Shown one piece after another: positions 36,801 to 52,000 of a stretch of DNA of 64,000 nucleotides. The notes beneath the pieces were generated by a model. It saw only the letters and a program-made list of their open reading frames with translations, was not told the origin of the DNA and searched no databases. Position numbers and translations under genes: made by a program. The DNA is from Meandrina meandrites (lineage: Eukaryota > Cnidaria > Anthozoa > Scleractinia > Meandrinidae). The stretch covers positions 8,312,102-8,376,101 of the forward strand of contig OY855906.1 of assembly GCA_963693305.1 (NCBI GenBank). Direction: 5' to 3'. How positions within the stretch are numbered: position 1 is the stretch's first letter; every line of letters begins with the position of its first letter.

Positions 36801-39800
36801 TTGTTGCAATCGTTGTTTCTTTTACTTGGCTCACCATTACATCGTCGACAACTCTTTGGACAAACATCCCAAAGAGGAAACCTTTTACCAACGTAGAATG
36901 TCGTTGATGGTTGAACAGTTTTCCAACAGTCTCCTGAAGCAGCTCTGACTGGACAATCTTCTTGATTGTCTTCACAAAGCTCTGTAGAAATAAAGCAAGG
37001 GAATTAAATTAAAAGTAAACTGAACAAGAAGTAGAAGAAATTCAGGGGCAACGGCTTGAAATGATTTTGAACAGTTTTCTGCTTAAATAGTGAGCTATCT
37101 GTCTAGTGTATTGTTCCATTAATGCGGAAGGGTTTGTTTTATGTAATTTTAGCGGGATAAATAATGGAATATTTTAATCAAAGATTTTAACCTAGGAGTT
37201 CGTTTCTTGTTACCAGGAGAGGAAAAGGTGTACTTATTCATTTGATGATTTTATGGGATTGTGTCGTCAGGACTTGATATGGCTTTCTCTACCTGTCTTA
37301 AGGGGACATTGAACTTTTATAATTTACCAAAGGCCATGTTTTGACCAGGTCTGGCGCAAAAGGGTTAACTGATCACCATTGCTTCCGGAACTGGAGAAAA
37401 TAATTAGACGTTTCCATTGTTTTCTAAATAGATCATCAACAAGAAAAACACGCCCACGCTATAGCGGCTGATGACTGCGAGCACTGTGGACCACTGTGCT
37501 TTGTTTTCAGTTGGTAAGAAAACGTTAATTACGGTTGATAGTGAGCAATCTAATTATGAAAAAATTAGTGAGGTCATAAAGAAGCAGGACTATGTGAATT
37601 TTGTAATAAATCAAATCACTGTGGTCACTTTTTACAATTCTTACTGGCTAGTTGCACACGCCTCTTTGAGGAATCATTCCTCAAAGAAGCGTGATGATGC
37701 TGTGACATTGCGTGACACTGATGCGACAATCGCACATACCTTGTCCTGGACAAAGGTTGGTGTTACAATGCCTTTTTTGCTTCTTTAAATGGAGGCCGTT
37801 AGCTGGACACGTTCTTGTGCGAAACTGTACTCCAACACCACAAGTCTTGCTACAGCCTCCGTAAGATCCCCAGTTACCACAATCACCTATGTTAGAGTAC
37901 GGCAACGAACCAACACGTTATCACTTGAAGTGACATCAGAGATAAGCTTATATACATATGATCGATGATAAAACGTTTGTTCAGTGTTAATTGGAGTGGT
38001 TTGCAGTAATGGCACGCTATGCATCAGCGTGTTTCCTTAGTGAAGCAACTTTTGGCTATTGTGTTTTGGTTGTTATAGTAAACAACTGGTTACTATAGTA
38101 CCTTTTACTCAACGATTTTATTTAGTGTTCCAGATTGGTTTGAAAATTCTAAATACTGTTATTTTTGGTGGAAGGAGAAACTAAACAACCTGACTAAAAC
38201 TATTGCAGCAAGTTCAAGGTCAGTACAAGTCACGTGCAAGGAAAACAAGCAACAACTAGGGTCTCTCTCTCCCCACCCCCAAGAACGGGAAAGAGAGACA
38301 CACAGGATGGTCACATGTCCCTTGGACAACTGAGAACGTCCGGGAGGGGATCTCTAATTTCAAGACTATTGTCGTGTCTCTTTTTGTCAAAATCAAAGTG
38401 AGGCTCTCACTAGCCCGCGTTGCAGACGAATTAAACCCCGGTATACGGGGTTTAGTATCCGGGGTTTAGTTCGTTCTACAGCGCATGCAGGCTAGGCTCT
38501 CACACGCAACACAGAAACGCACGCAGCTTTTGACCGCCATTACGCGCGATGTTTTTCAGCGGCTCGCATTATTTGGACCAATTATCTCAAGGTTTTGATG
38601 GGTTTACCAAACGTACCAATATCCTGTTTATCACAGGCCAGTTGCATGACGTCCTCTAATGTATTGTGTAAGCTGCCATACCCGGAAACTCTTAAAACGT
38701 AACTGGAGCTTTTGGCGATTTGCCGAAGTTCCTGGTCATGGTTTGCTTTTCCAATACCAACAAAAATTCCTCTGACAGCCGCTTCCTACATGAAGAAGAT
38801 GAATTCTGTTAACCAACACAACATTCCCTAAAATGACTACTGTGAAGTTAGCCCTAAACCCAGCTTCAAAATTGATTTGAGACAAGCAAAGCGACCCAAC
38901 CTAACGCAAATATTGTCAAGATTGCTTTGTCTCTGAGGTTCATTTGACTTGGATTTTTCCTACGACAACCTTAAGCAAGACCTGTTGCCGATAGCGATTG
39001 TTTTGAGACTATTCACTGCTGGCTAAACACTTACCGGTTCCTAGATCGTAAGAGTAAAAGTGAAAGCAAAGACGCCATTACAGAGGCCATATTAAAGTTG
39101 TCCCAAAATGTATCACACGCCAACTTGCATTTCAAGCAAAAGCAAGCGCGGGAGATGGAAAGGCTGTAGGTCGAGGCTGTATGTGTTAACTGATGTCAAC
39201 TGTGTGTGTTAACTGATACAGTCGCATAAAAAAAAACACGTGTTTTCATTGACAATGGACAACGTTTGACGTAGTCGTAATAGAGTTCATCACAATCCAC
39301 GAAGATTTACATTGAAGAACAATACTGCATGATGTTTCTGTCGAAGATATGCTCACGAAGATTAGCCTAAAGAGCTATAATATTTAAAGCGCTCACTAAA
39401 AAAGTTCCTTTGAGAAGGCTTCTTGCATTGAAATTGAAAATAACAATTATAACAATAACAATTTTAATAAAACAATAATTAATCACATTTAAAGATGGGA
39501 TAACTTGGGTAAATAGCTTGCTGTCTGGCTTTATGTCACCATCTGCAAGCACAATCAACACGTTTGGTTTGTCTGGCCTGTCACCACTGTCTTGCCAGCC
39601 AAAGAAATCTTCGGCTGCTAGTTCCAGGGCTCTATCTGTCCTTCTTCCACCTCGGATGTGCGGCAGACTGTTGGCTTTGGACCTTATCGCGTCGATCGAC
39701 TGAGCGTCGGTAAATCTGTAATAGAGGGGAACGTTTTAGTCCGTTCGTCTCTTTTTCCACTGACTTCGAATTCCACGGATACATAGTAAAGGAATTATCA

Positions 39801-40029
39801 TCTATTTGCCAAATCACAAGAATAATTATTTACAATTTGTTGTATAGAAGTAGGGCGAGGAGACCTCCAAGAAACCACCAATACTTGCTAATGGTTTGAT
39901 CTCCTACTTACGAAACTTATATTTCTTACGACATGTAAAAGAAGGAATCGGGGGATTCTGTGATCTTGTCTTCACAAATGCATTTCTTATTTAAGAAATA
40001 AGTAGATATTCTGCCAAAGGATGATGATG

Positions 40030-40061
<32 letters not shown>

Positions 40062-43000
40062 TATGATTATGATTATGATTATGATTATGATTATGATTAT
40101 GATTATGATTAGAGAAAAACGACCGTTTCGCAGTCTTATGATGAGCGTAGCATTCATGTCAACACGTGAACGGAAGATGATAACAACATATTTATTAAAA
40201 AGAGATCTGTTCGCGTTTGCACCGTAACGATCTGGCTTAAATCGTTCCGACCAACCTGTGCCATACATGCGCTTCCCAGCTGTAGTGAAGGATCGCCATA
40301 TGTGTTCCGTTTTCAGAGATTTGTAGTCTTTCAGCCAGCTGAATTAGATATCGGCGTGTTATATTGTAATCCGTAGGCTTCACGTTATTGGAGGAGTCCA
40401 TGATAACGCCGACATCGAGATGTTGCTTGCATGGTTTCGGTAGAGAACGATCCGATGTTGGGCTTTGAATAGCAACGCGTTGTGTAGGATCTACACTAGC
40501 CGTGGGACCTACGAAACCTTTATGGAACAGCATAACGGAAAATCACAAAACAAGCTGACATTTATGTTAATGTGTCTAGCTGGGAAATTGGTAAGGGGTA
40601 TTCTCAGAGTATCAGCAACCCAAGCCAAACCGTTGGCCGCGAAGGGAAGTTTCGAGGGCAACTGTGAAATTTTGAGGACTATATTCAACCTTGTAGTAAA
40701 TAATAAAGATGGTAAATTTTAAGCTCGGTGATAAATAATGAAGATGATCTTTTTCAACAATGACACGAGCATGGGACAAAGAAAAAAAAATTCTGAGTCC
40801 CTGACGGAGACGAACCCATGGCCTCCCAGATACCAGAAACCGGTATCTGGGAGGCCATGGGTTCGATTCCCGTCAGGGACTCAGAATTTTTTCTTTGTCC
40901 CATGCTCGTGTCATTGTTGAAAAAGATCATCTTCATTATATTCAACCTCGTTCCCAGGCCCTCTCTCCTTTTCCTCCCTTGACTATATTTACTTGATAGA
41001 TGGCAAAGGTAACGTGGCCTAGTAACCTAACCTTGAAATGCTATATTCGCCTCCTAGCGTGGTGAATATAGCGTCACAAGCAGAGCTTTTCGACGAATCA
41101 GAATGCCCGATTCTCATATTCATCTCTGGAAAGTATACTTAAAGGGAACCACCACTCTTGGGACAAATTGACGTTAAATTGTTTGAAATGATGCCAAAAT
41201 TCCAAATTTTACAGGTCATGGGATAAATAACATTTAATAACAACAATAAATGGAAAAGTTTATGGTTTTGAAATTTCCAGCGCGCCGCCATTTTGGATTT
41301 TTATGACGTGTTACGGCTCCCGCTATTGTTTGGAAGCTTCAAAACAACAGCGGGAGCCGTCATTTCAAACAATTTAACGTCAACTTGTTGTAAGAGTGGA
41401 GAATTAACAATTTTTCCACGAGTGCGCGTTAAAAAAATATAAGTTTCCTATAACTATCTCATATCCAACAAGCACGAGTGGAATAATTGTTTTCTTAAAA
41501 ACACCCAAAGAACTGCAATATTTGAGGTCCCCAGTTTTTCTCGCTGACGCGTACACCTACCATTAGTGATATTTGTTGTCCATTGTATATGAACTCATAT
41601 ATCATGGTCTGTAAACCAATCAAAATTCAGGAATTGCAATATTCCATGGCTAGTTTTTAATAATCACAGATATCACCGCTCGCGCACTTGTTGTCATATT
41701 CTGAACATGTTCAGTTCATTATTGGAAAAGTGACACCCGTTTTCATTTATGTTCGAAATGATAATCTCTGTGTGACAGAACGTGAAAGTTTAAACTGAAA
41801 CCAATGAGTCTACACGCTCTTTTTTCAACTAAGGAGACGTAAACTCGATCACATATCGCATTGTTTTATTTCACAAAAAAGCTGCATTAGTGCTTTTCAA
41901 ATAGCCTTTTAATTACACCAAACACTATTTCTACTCACCACATTCCTGTGTGTTACATTCCTGCACCTCCTCTGCTGGTCCCAGGTTTTGCTCGGTGCAG
42001 TTTTGACCTCCATCAGATGGAGGTGGACTGGTGCAGGTTCTTGTTCGTCTTTGTACGCCTCTTCCACATGTTACACTACATTCTCCCCATTCAGACCAGT
42101 CCGTGAAGTTACCGGTTACGGCTAAAACACAGAGCACAGCATAACAATTATAAAACATACACAAAATAAACGTCAGCTGTGTACTCTGAAAGGATAAAAC
42201 TATATTTTGGATATTTCCAACCTAAAATACCTCGCGGAAAGAGGTCCGACGGAAGAATATCCTTTGCAAAAGGTTTATGGCGATGACTTTCAGCATAAAG
42301 AACAAGCGTTGCATGATATCGTGACCATTTTTCCTCGTTTGAGAAGCGCGGGGACTTCCGGATCGAGGGTGTCAGTGTTCGAGGTTGGCGCAAAATTATG
42401 GGGAAAAATTGACCAATGCTAGAATTAAAGTGCGTTGGACCTGCATCCTATTAGAACGTGAAAGTTAAAGCTAAAAACAATGAGTCCATACGCTCTTTTT
42501 TCAAATGAGGAGGCGTAAACTCGATCGCAGAAAACTTGGCGCATTGCTTTTTTTCCTAAATCACAAAAAAGCTTGGTTAGTGCTTCTCAAATAGCCTTTA
42601 AATTACACCGACCACTATTTCTACTCACCACATTTCTGTGTGTTACATTCTTGCACCTCCTCTGCTGGTCCCAGATTTTGCTCGGTGCAGTTTTGACCTC
42701 CACCAGATGGAGGGGGACTGGTGCAGGTTCTTGTTCGTTTTTGAACTCCTCCTCCACACGTTACACTACAGTTTCCCCATTCGGACCAGCCCGTGAAGTT
42801 ACCGGCTACGGCTAAAACACAGAGCGCAGCCATAAAAATATAAAACATACACAAAATTAAGGCGAGCTGTGTACTCTAAAAGGCTAAAACTTTATTTTGG
42901 ATATTTTCAACCTAAAATAGCTCTCGGCGGGAGGGCCGACGGACGGATATCCACTGCGCGGGGTTTGTGGCGAGGACGTCCAGCATAGAGAACAAGCTGC

Positions 43001-46000
43001 ATTTACATGCCATCGTGACCATTTTCCCCTTTGAGAAGCGCGTGACTTCCGGATCGAGGGTGTGTTTGAGGTTGGCCGTCATCTTTGCGTTTTATGGTAA
43101 AACACTATACTGTTTACAGCACTTCTCTCAAAGCAAGAGTATAAATGAAAATAGGCAAAATTATCGGGAAAAATTTACCAATTCTGGAGTTCAAGTGCGT
43201 TGGACCTGCATCCTATCAGGGGGAGTAGCAATATTCCTAAATAACCGCTTCATGCTACAGAAACTGGAGTTCATCGCCGCGCTGTTTAAAAGACACTTGA
43301 CTCTACTATTTCCCCCGTTTTACGGATTGTTTATTGTTTAGCAAGATGGACACAGTGGGAAAAAGATCAATTGTGGTTTTCTTACGACAGTCCTGGGTGT
43401 TGCATCCCTGTGATTCTTCAGCCTGTCCCAGGTTCTGTTCAATGCAAGTTTTTCCGTTGTTTCTTGGTACTGGATTGGTGCAATTTCTTGTGTGCAAACG
43501 CAGACCCCCACCACAAGGTTCAGAACAGTTAGACCATTCGCTCCATTCAGTGTATCCTCCATCGATACCTGAAAAATATAAGTTTTGTCTTATTCTGTAG
43601 TGATGGATCGCCATATGTGTTCCGTTTTCAGAGATTTGTAGTCTTTCAGCCAGCTGAATTAGATATCGGCGTGTTATATTGTAATCCGTAGGCTTCACGT
43701 TATTGGAGGAGTCCATGATAACGCCGACATCGAGATGTTGCTTGCATGGTTTCGGTAGAGAACGATCCGATGTTGGGCTTTGAATAGCAACGCGTTGTGT
43801 AGGATCTACACTAGCCGTGGGACCTACGAAACCTTTATGGAACAGCATAACGGAAAATCACAAAACATGCTGACATTTATGTTAATGTGTCTAGCTGGGA
43901 AATTGGTAAGGGGTATTCTCAGAGTATCAGCAACCCAAGCCAAACCGTTGGCCGCGAAGGGAAGTTTCGAGGGCAACTGTGAAATTTTGAGGACTATATT
44001 CAACCTTGTAGTAAATAATAAAGATGGTAAATTTTAAGCTCGGTGATAAATAATGAAGATGATCTTTTTCAACAATGACACGAGCATGGGACAAAGAAAA
44101 AAAAATTCTGAGTCCCTGACGGAGACGAACCCATGGCCTCCCAGATACCAGAAACCGGTATCTGGGAGGCCATGGGTTCGATTCCCGTCAGGGACTCAGA
44201 ATTTTTTCTTTGTCCCATGCTCGTGTCATTGTTGAAAAAGATCATCTTCATTATATTCAACCTCGTTCCCAGGCCCTCTCTCCTTTTCCTCCCTTGACTA
44301 TACTTACTTGATAGATGGCAAAGGTAACGTGGCCTAGTAACCTAACCTTGAAATGCTATATTCGCCTCCTAGCGTGGTGAATATAGCGTCACAAGCCGAG
44401 CTTTTCGACGAATCAGAATGCCCGATTCTCATATTCATCTCTGGAAAGTATACTTAAAGGGAACCACCACTCTTGGGACAAATTGACGTTAAATTGTTTG
44501 AAATGATGCCAAAATTCCAAATTTTACAGGTCATGGGATAAATAACATTTAATAACAACAATAAATGGAAAAGTTTATGGTTTTGAAATTTCCAGCGCGC
44601 CGCCATTTTGGATTTTTATGACGTGTTACGGCTCCCGCTATTGTTTGGAAGCTTCAAAACAACAGCGGGAGCCGTCATTTCAAACAATTTAACGTCAACT
44701 TGTTGTAAGAGTGGAGAATTAACAATTTTTCCACGAGTGCGCGTTAAAAAAATATAAGTTTCCTATAACTATCTCATATCCAACAAGCACGAGTGGAATA
44801 ATTGTTTTCTTAAAAACACCCAAAGAACTGCAATATTTGAGGTCCCCAGTTTTTCTCGCTGACGCGTACACCTACCATTAGTGATATTTGTTGTCCATTG
44901 TATATGAACTCATATATCATGGTCTGTAAACCAATCAAAATTCAGGAATTGCAATATTCCATGGCTAGTTTTTAATAATCACAGATATCACCGCTCGCGC
45001 ACTTGTTGTCATATTCTGAACATGTTCAGTTCATTATTGGAAAAGTGACACCCGTTTTCATTTATGTTCGAAATGATAATCTCTGTGTGACAGAACGTGA
45101 AAGTTTAAACTGAAACCAATGAGTCTACACGCTCTTTTTTCAACTAAGGAGACGTAAACTCGATCACATATCGCATTGTTTTATTTCACAAAAAAGCTGC
45201 ATTAGTGCTTTTCAAATAGCCTTTTAATTACACCAAACACTATTTCTACTCACCACATTCCTGTGTGTTACATTCCTGCACCTCCTCTGCTGGTCCCAGG
45301 TTTTGCTCGGTGCAGTTTTGACCTCCATCAGATGGAGGTGGACTGGTGCAGGTTCTTGTTCGTCTTTGTACGCCTCTTCCACATGTTACACTACATTCTC
45401 CCCATTCAGACCAGTCCGTGAAGTTACCGGTTACGGCTAAAACACAGAGCACAGCATAACAATTATAAAACATACACAAAATAAACGTCAGCTGTGTACT
45501 CTGAAAGGATAAAACTATATTTTGGATATTTCCAACCTAAAATACCTCGCGGAAAGAGGTCCGACGGAAGAATATCCTTTGCAAAAGGTTTATGGCGATG
45601 ACTTTCAGCATAAAGAACAAGCGTTGCATGATATCGTGACCATTTTTCCTCGTTTGAGAAGCGCGGGGACTTCCGGATCGAGGGTGTCAGTGTTCGAGGT
45701 TGGCGCAAAATTATGGGGAAAAATTGACCAATGCTAGAATTAAAGTGCGTTGGACCTGCATCCTATTAGAACGTGAAAGTTAAAGCTAAAAACAATGAGT
45801 CCATACGCTCTTTTTTCAAATGAGGAGGCGTAAACTCGATCGCAGAAAACTTGGCGCATTGCTTTTTTTCCTAAATCACAAAAAAGCTTGGTTAGTGCTT
45901 CTCAAATAGCCTTTAAATTACACCGACCACTATTTCTACTCACCACATTTCTGTGTGTTACATTCTTGCACCTCCTCTGCTGGTCCCAGATTTTGCTCGG

Positions 46001-49000
46001 TGCAGTTTTGACCTCCACCAGATGGAGGGGGACTGGTGCAGGTTCTTGTTCGTTTTTGAACTCCTCCTCCACACGTTACACTACAGTTTCCCCATTCGGA
46101 CCAGCCCGTGAAGTTACCGGCTACGGCTAAAACACAGAGCGCAGCCATAAAAATATAAAACATACACAAAATTAAGGCGAGCTGTGTACTCTAAAAGGCT
46201 AAAACTTTATTTTGGATATTTTCAACCTAAAATAGCTCTCGGCGGGAGGGCCGACGGACGGATATCCACTGCGCGGGGTTTGTGGCGAGGACGTCCAGCA
46301 TAGAGAACAAGCTGCATTTACATGCCATCGTGACCATTTTCCCCTTTGAGAAGCGCGTGACTTCCGGATCGAGGGTGTGTTTGAGGTTGGCCGTCATCTT
46401 TGCGTTTTATGGTAAAACACTATACTGTTTACAGCACTTCTCTCAAAGCAAGAGTATAAATGAAAATAGGCAAAATTATCGGGAAAAATTTACCAATTCT
46501 GGAGTTCAAGTGCGTTGGACCTGCATCCTATCAGGGGGAGTAGCAATATTCCTAAATAACCGCTTCATGCTACAGAAACTGGAGTTCATCGCCGCGCTGT
46601 TTAAAAGACACTTGACTCTACTATTTCCCCCGTTTTACGGATTGTTTATTGTTTAGCAAGATGGACACAGTGGGAAAAAGATCAATTGTGGTTTTCTTAC
46701 GACAGTCCTGGGTGTTGCATCCCTGTGATTCTTCAGCCTGTCCCAGGTTCTGTTCAATGCAAGTTTTTCCGTTGTTTCTTGGTACTGGATTGGTGCAATT
46801 TCTTGTGTGCAAACGCAGACCCCCACCACAAGGTTCAGAACAGTTAGACCATTCGCTCCATTCAGTGTATCCTCCATCGATACCTGAAAAATATAAGTTT
46901 TGTCTTATTCTGTAGTGATGGATCGCCATATGTGTTCCGTTTTCAGAGATTTGTAGTCTTTCAGCCAGCTGAATTAGATATCGGCGTGTTATATTGTAAT
47001 CCGTAGGCTTCACGTTATTGGAGGAGTCCATGATAACGCCGACATCGAGATGTTGCTTGCATGGTTTCGGTAGAGAACGATCCGATGTTGGGCTTTGAAT
47101 AGCAACGCGTTGTGTAGGATCTACACTAGCCGTGGGACCTACGAAACCTTTATGGAACAGCATAACGGAAAATCACAAAACATGCTGACATTTATGTTAA
47201 TGTGTCTAGCTGGGAAATTGGTAAGGGGTATTCTCAGAGTATCAGCAACCCAAGCCAAACCGTTGGCCGCGAAGGGAAGTTTCGAGGGCAACTGTGAAAT
47301 TTTGAGGACTATATTCAACCTTGTAGTAAATAATAAAGATGGTAAATTTTAAGCTCGGTGATAAATAATGAAGATGATCTTTTTCAACAATGACACGAGC
47401 ATGGGACAAAGAAAAAAAAATTCTGAGTCCCTGACGGAGACGAACCCATGGCCTCCCAGATACCAGAAACCGGTATCTGGGAGGCCATGGGTTCGATTCC
47501 CGTCAGGGACTCAGAATTTTTTCTTTGTCCCATGCTCGTGTCATTGTTGAAAAAGATCATCTTCATTATATTCAACCTCGTTCCCAGGCCCTCTCTCCTT
47601 TTCCTCCCTTGACTATACTTACTTGATAGATGGCAAAGGTAACGTGGCCTAGTAACCTAACCTTGAAATGCTATATTCGCCTCCTAGCGTGGTGAATATA
47701 GCGTCACAAGCCGAGCTTTTCGACGAATCAGAATGCCCGATTCTCATATTCATCTCTGGAAAGTATACTTAAAGGGAACCACCACTCTTGGGACAAATTG
47801 ACGTTAAATTGTTTGAAATGATGCCAAAATTCCAAATTTTACAGGTCATGGGATAAATAACATTTAATAACAACAATAAATGGAAAAGTTTATGGTTTTG
47901 AAATTTCCAGCGCGCCGCCATTTTGGATTTTTATGACGTGTTACGGCTCCCGCTATTGTTTGGAAGCTTCAAAACAACAGCGGGAGCCGTCATTTCAAAC
48001 AATTTAACGTCAACTTGTTGTAAGAGTGGAGAATTAACAATTTTTCCACGAGTGCGCGTTAAAAAAATATAAGTTTCCTATAACTATCTCATATCCAACA
48101 AGCACGAGTGGAATAATTGTTTTCTTAAAAACACCCAAAGAACTGCAATATTTGAGGTCCCCAGTTTTTCTCGCTGACGCGTACACCTACCATTAGTGAT
48201 ATTTGTTGTCCATTGTATATGAACTCATATATCATGGTCTGTAAACCAATCAAAATTCAGGAATTGCAATATTCCATGGCTAGTTTTTAATAATCACAGA
48301 TATCACCGCTCGCGCACTTGTTGTCATATTCTGAACATGTTCAGTTCATTATTGGAAAAGTGACACCCGTTTTCATTTATGTTCGAAATGATAATCTCTG
48401 TGTGACAGAACGTGAAAGTTTAAACTGAAACCAATGAGTCTACACGCTCTTTTTTCAACTAAGGAGACGTAAACTCGATCACATATCGCATTGTTTTATT
48501 TCACAAAAAAGCTGCGTTAGTGCTTTTCAAATAGCCTTTTAATTACACCAAACACTATTTCTACTCACCACATTCCTGTGTGTTACATTCCTGCACCTCC
48601 TCTGCTGGTCCCAGGTTTTGCTCGGTGCAGTTTTGACCTCCATCAGATGGAGGTGGACTGGTGCAGGTTCTTGTTCGTCTTTGTACGCCTCTTCCACATG
48701 TTACACTACATTCTCCCCATTCAGACCAGTCCGTGAAGTTACCGGTTACGGCTAAAACACAGAGCACAGCATAACAATTATAAAACATACACAAAATAAA
48801 CGTCAGCTGTGTACTCTGAAAGGTTAAAACTATATTTTGGATATTTCCAACCTAAAATACCTCGCGGAAAGAGGTCCGACGGAAGAATATCCTTTGCAAA
48901 AGGTTTATGGCGATGACTTTCAGCATAAAGAACAAGCGTTGCATGATATCGTGACCATTTTTCCTCGTTTGAGAAGCGCGGGGACTTCCGGATCGAGGGT

Positions 49001-52000
49001 GTGTCCGAGGTTGGCGCAAAATTATGGGGAAAAATTGACCAATGCTAGAATTAAAGTGCGTTGGACCTGCATCCTATTAGAACGTGAAAGTTAAAGCTAA
49101 AAACAATGAGTCCATACGCTCTTTTTTCAAATGAGGAGGCGTAAACTCGATCGCAGAAAACTTGGCGCATTGCTTTTTTTCCTAAATCACAAAAAAGCTT
49201 GGTTAGTGCTTCTCAAATAGCCTTTAAATTACACCGACCACTATTTCTACTCACCACATTTCTGTGTGTTACATTCTTGCACCTCCTCTGCTGGTCCCAG
49301 ATTTTGCTCGGTGCAGTTTTGACCTCCACCAGATGGAGGGGGACTGGTGCAGGTTCTTGTTCGTTTTTGAACTCCTCCTCCACACGTTACACTACAGTTT
49401 CCCCATTCGGACCAGTCCGTGAAGTTACCGGCTACGGCTAAAACACAGAACGCAGCCATAAAAATATAAAACATACACAAAATTAAGGCGAGCTGTGTAC
49501 TCTAAAAGGCTAAAACTTTATTTTGGATATTTTCAACCTAAAATAGCTCTCGGCGGGAGGGCCGACGGACGGATATCCACTGCGCGGGGTTTGTGGCGAG
49601 GACGTCCAGCATAGAGAACAAGCCGCATTTACATGCCGTCGTGACCATTTTCCCCTTTGAGAAGCGCGTGACTTCCGGATCGAGGGTGTGTTTGAGGTTG
49701 GCCGTCATCTTTGCGTTTTATGGTAAAACACTATACTGTTTACAGCACTTCTCTCAAAGCAAGAGTATCAATGAAAATAGGCAAAATTATCGGGAAAAAT
49801 TTACCAATTCTGGAGTTCAAGTGCGTTGGACCTGCATCCTATCAGAGGGAGTCGCAATATTCCTAAATAACCGCTTCATGCTACAGAAACTGGAGTTCAT
49901 CGCCGCGCTGTTTAAAAGACACTTGACTCTACTATTTCCCCCGTTTTACGGATTGTTTATTGTTTAGCAAGATGGACACAGTGGGAAAAAGATCAATTGT
50001 GGTTTTCTTACGACAGTCCTGGGTGTTGCATCCCTGTGATTCTTCAGCCTGTCCCAGGTTCTGTTCAATGCAAGTTTTTCCGTTGTTTCTTGGTACTGGA
50101 TTGGTGCAATTTCTTGTGTGCAAACGCAGACCCCCACCACAAGGTTCAGAACAGTTAGACCATTCGCTCCATTCCGTGTATCCTCCATCGATACCTGAAA
50201 AATATAAGTTGTGTCTTATTCTGTAGTGAAGGATCGCCATATGTGTTCCGTTTTCAGAGATTTGTAGTCTTTCACCCAGCTGAATTAGATATCGGCGTGT
50301 TATATTGTAATCCGTAGGCTTCACGTTATTGGAGGAGTCCATGATAACGCCGACATCGAGATGTTGCTTGCATGGTTTCGGTAGAGAACGATCCGATGTT
50401 GGGCTTTGAATAGCAACGCGTTGTGTAGGAACTACACTAGCCGTGGGACCTACGAAACCTTTATGGAACAGCATAACGGAAAATCACAAAACATGCTGAC
50501 ATTTATGTTAATGTGTCTAGCTGGGAAATTGGTAAGGGGTATTCTGAGAGTATCAGCAACCCAAGCCAAACCGTTGGCCGCGAAGGGAAGTTTCGAGGGC
50601 AACTGTGAAATTTTGAGGACTATATTCAACCTTGTAGTAAATAATAAAGATGGTAAATTTTAAGCTCGGTGATAAATAATGAAGATGATCTTTTTCAACA
50701 ATGACACGAGCATGGGACAAAGAAAAAAAAATTCTGAGTCCCTGACGGAGACGAACCCATGGCCTCCCAGATACCAGAAACCGGTATCTGGGAGGCCATG
50801 GGTTCGATTCCCGTCAGGGACTCAGAATTTTTTCTTTGTCCCATGCTCGTGTCATTGTTGAAAAAGATCATCTTCATTATATTCAACCTCGTTCCCAGGC
50901 CCTCTCTCCTTTTCCTCCCTTGACTATACTTACTTGATAGATGGCAAAGGTAACGTGGCCTAGTAACCTAACCTTGAAATGCTATATTCGCCTCCTAGCG
51001 TGGTGAATATAGCGTCACAAGCCGAGCTTTTCGACGAATCAGAATGCCCGATTCTCATATTCATCTCTGGAAAGTATACTTAAAGGGAACCACCACTCTT
51101 GGGACAAATTGACGTTAAATTGTTTGAAATGATGCCAAAATTCCAAATTTTACAGGTCATGGGATAAATAACATTTAATAACAACAATAAATGGAAAAGT
51201 TTATGGTTTTGAAATTTCCAGCGCGCCGCCATTTTGGATTTTTATGACGTGTTACGGCTCCCGCTATTGTTTGGAAGCTTCAAAACAACAGCGGGAGCCG
51301 TCATTTCAAACAATTTAACGTCAACTTGTTGTAAGAGTGGAGAATTAACAATTTTTCCACGAGTGCGCGTTAAAAAAATATAAGTTTCCTATAACTATCT
51401 CATATCCAACAAGCACGAGTGGAACAACACGAGTGGACAACAATAGTAACTGTTGCAAACTCTGTTGCGCTTAAGACATTGTAAATATTAGTTTTTTAGT
51501 TTTTAGTTAAGTATTCTAAATATTTTCAGCTTAGCATTATAAAAAGTATTTTAGGTATTCTAATTGTGTCCCCAATTAGTCCATAAGGGCTAAACACACA
51601 GACACGGTAATAAAGTTTTTATCTTATCTTATCTATCTTATAATTGTTTTCTTAAAAATACCAAAAGAACTGCAATATTTGAGGTCCCCAGTTTTTCTCG
51701 CTGACGCGTACACCTACCATTAGTGATATTTGTTGTCCATTGTATATGAACTCATATATCATGGTCTGTAAACCAATCAAAATTCTGGAATTGCAATATT
51801 CCATGGCTAGTTTTTAATAATCACAGATATCACCGCTCGCGCACTTGTTGTCATATTCTGAACATGTTCAGTTCATTATTGGAAAAGTGACACCCGTTAT
51901 CATTTATGTTCGAAATGATAATCTCTGTGTGACAGAACGTGAAAGTTTAAACTGAAACCAATGAGTCTACACGCTCTTTTTTCAACTGAGGAGACATAAA

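Noticed and set aside
42573..42815. Plus-strand 80-124 aa ORFs repeated in every array unit
   Set aside because: They recur because the DNA block recurs. They lie antisense to TSP1 exons or in introns and have no domain.
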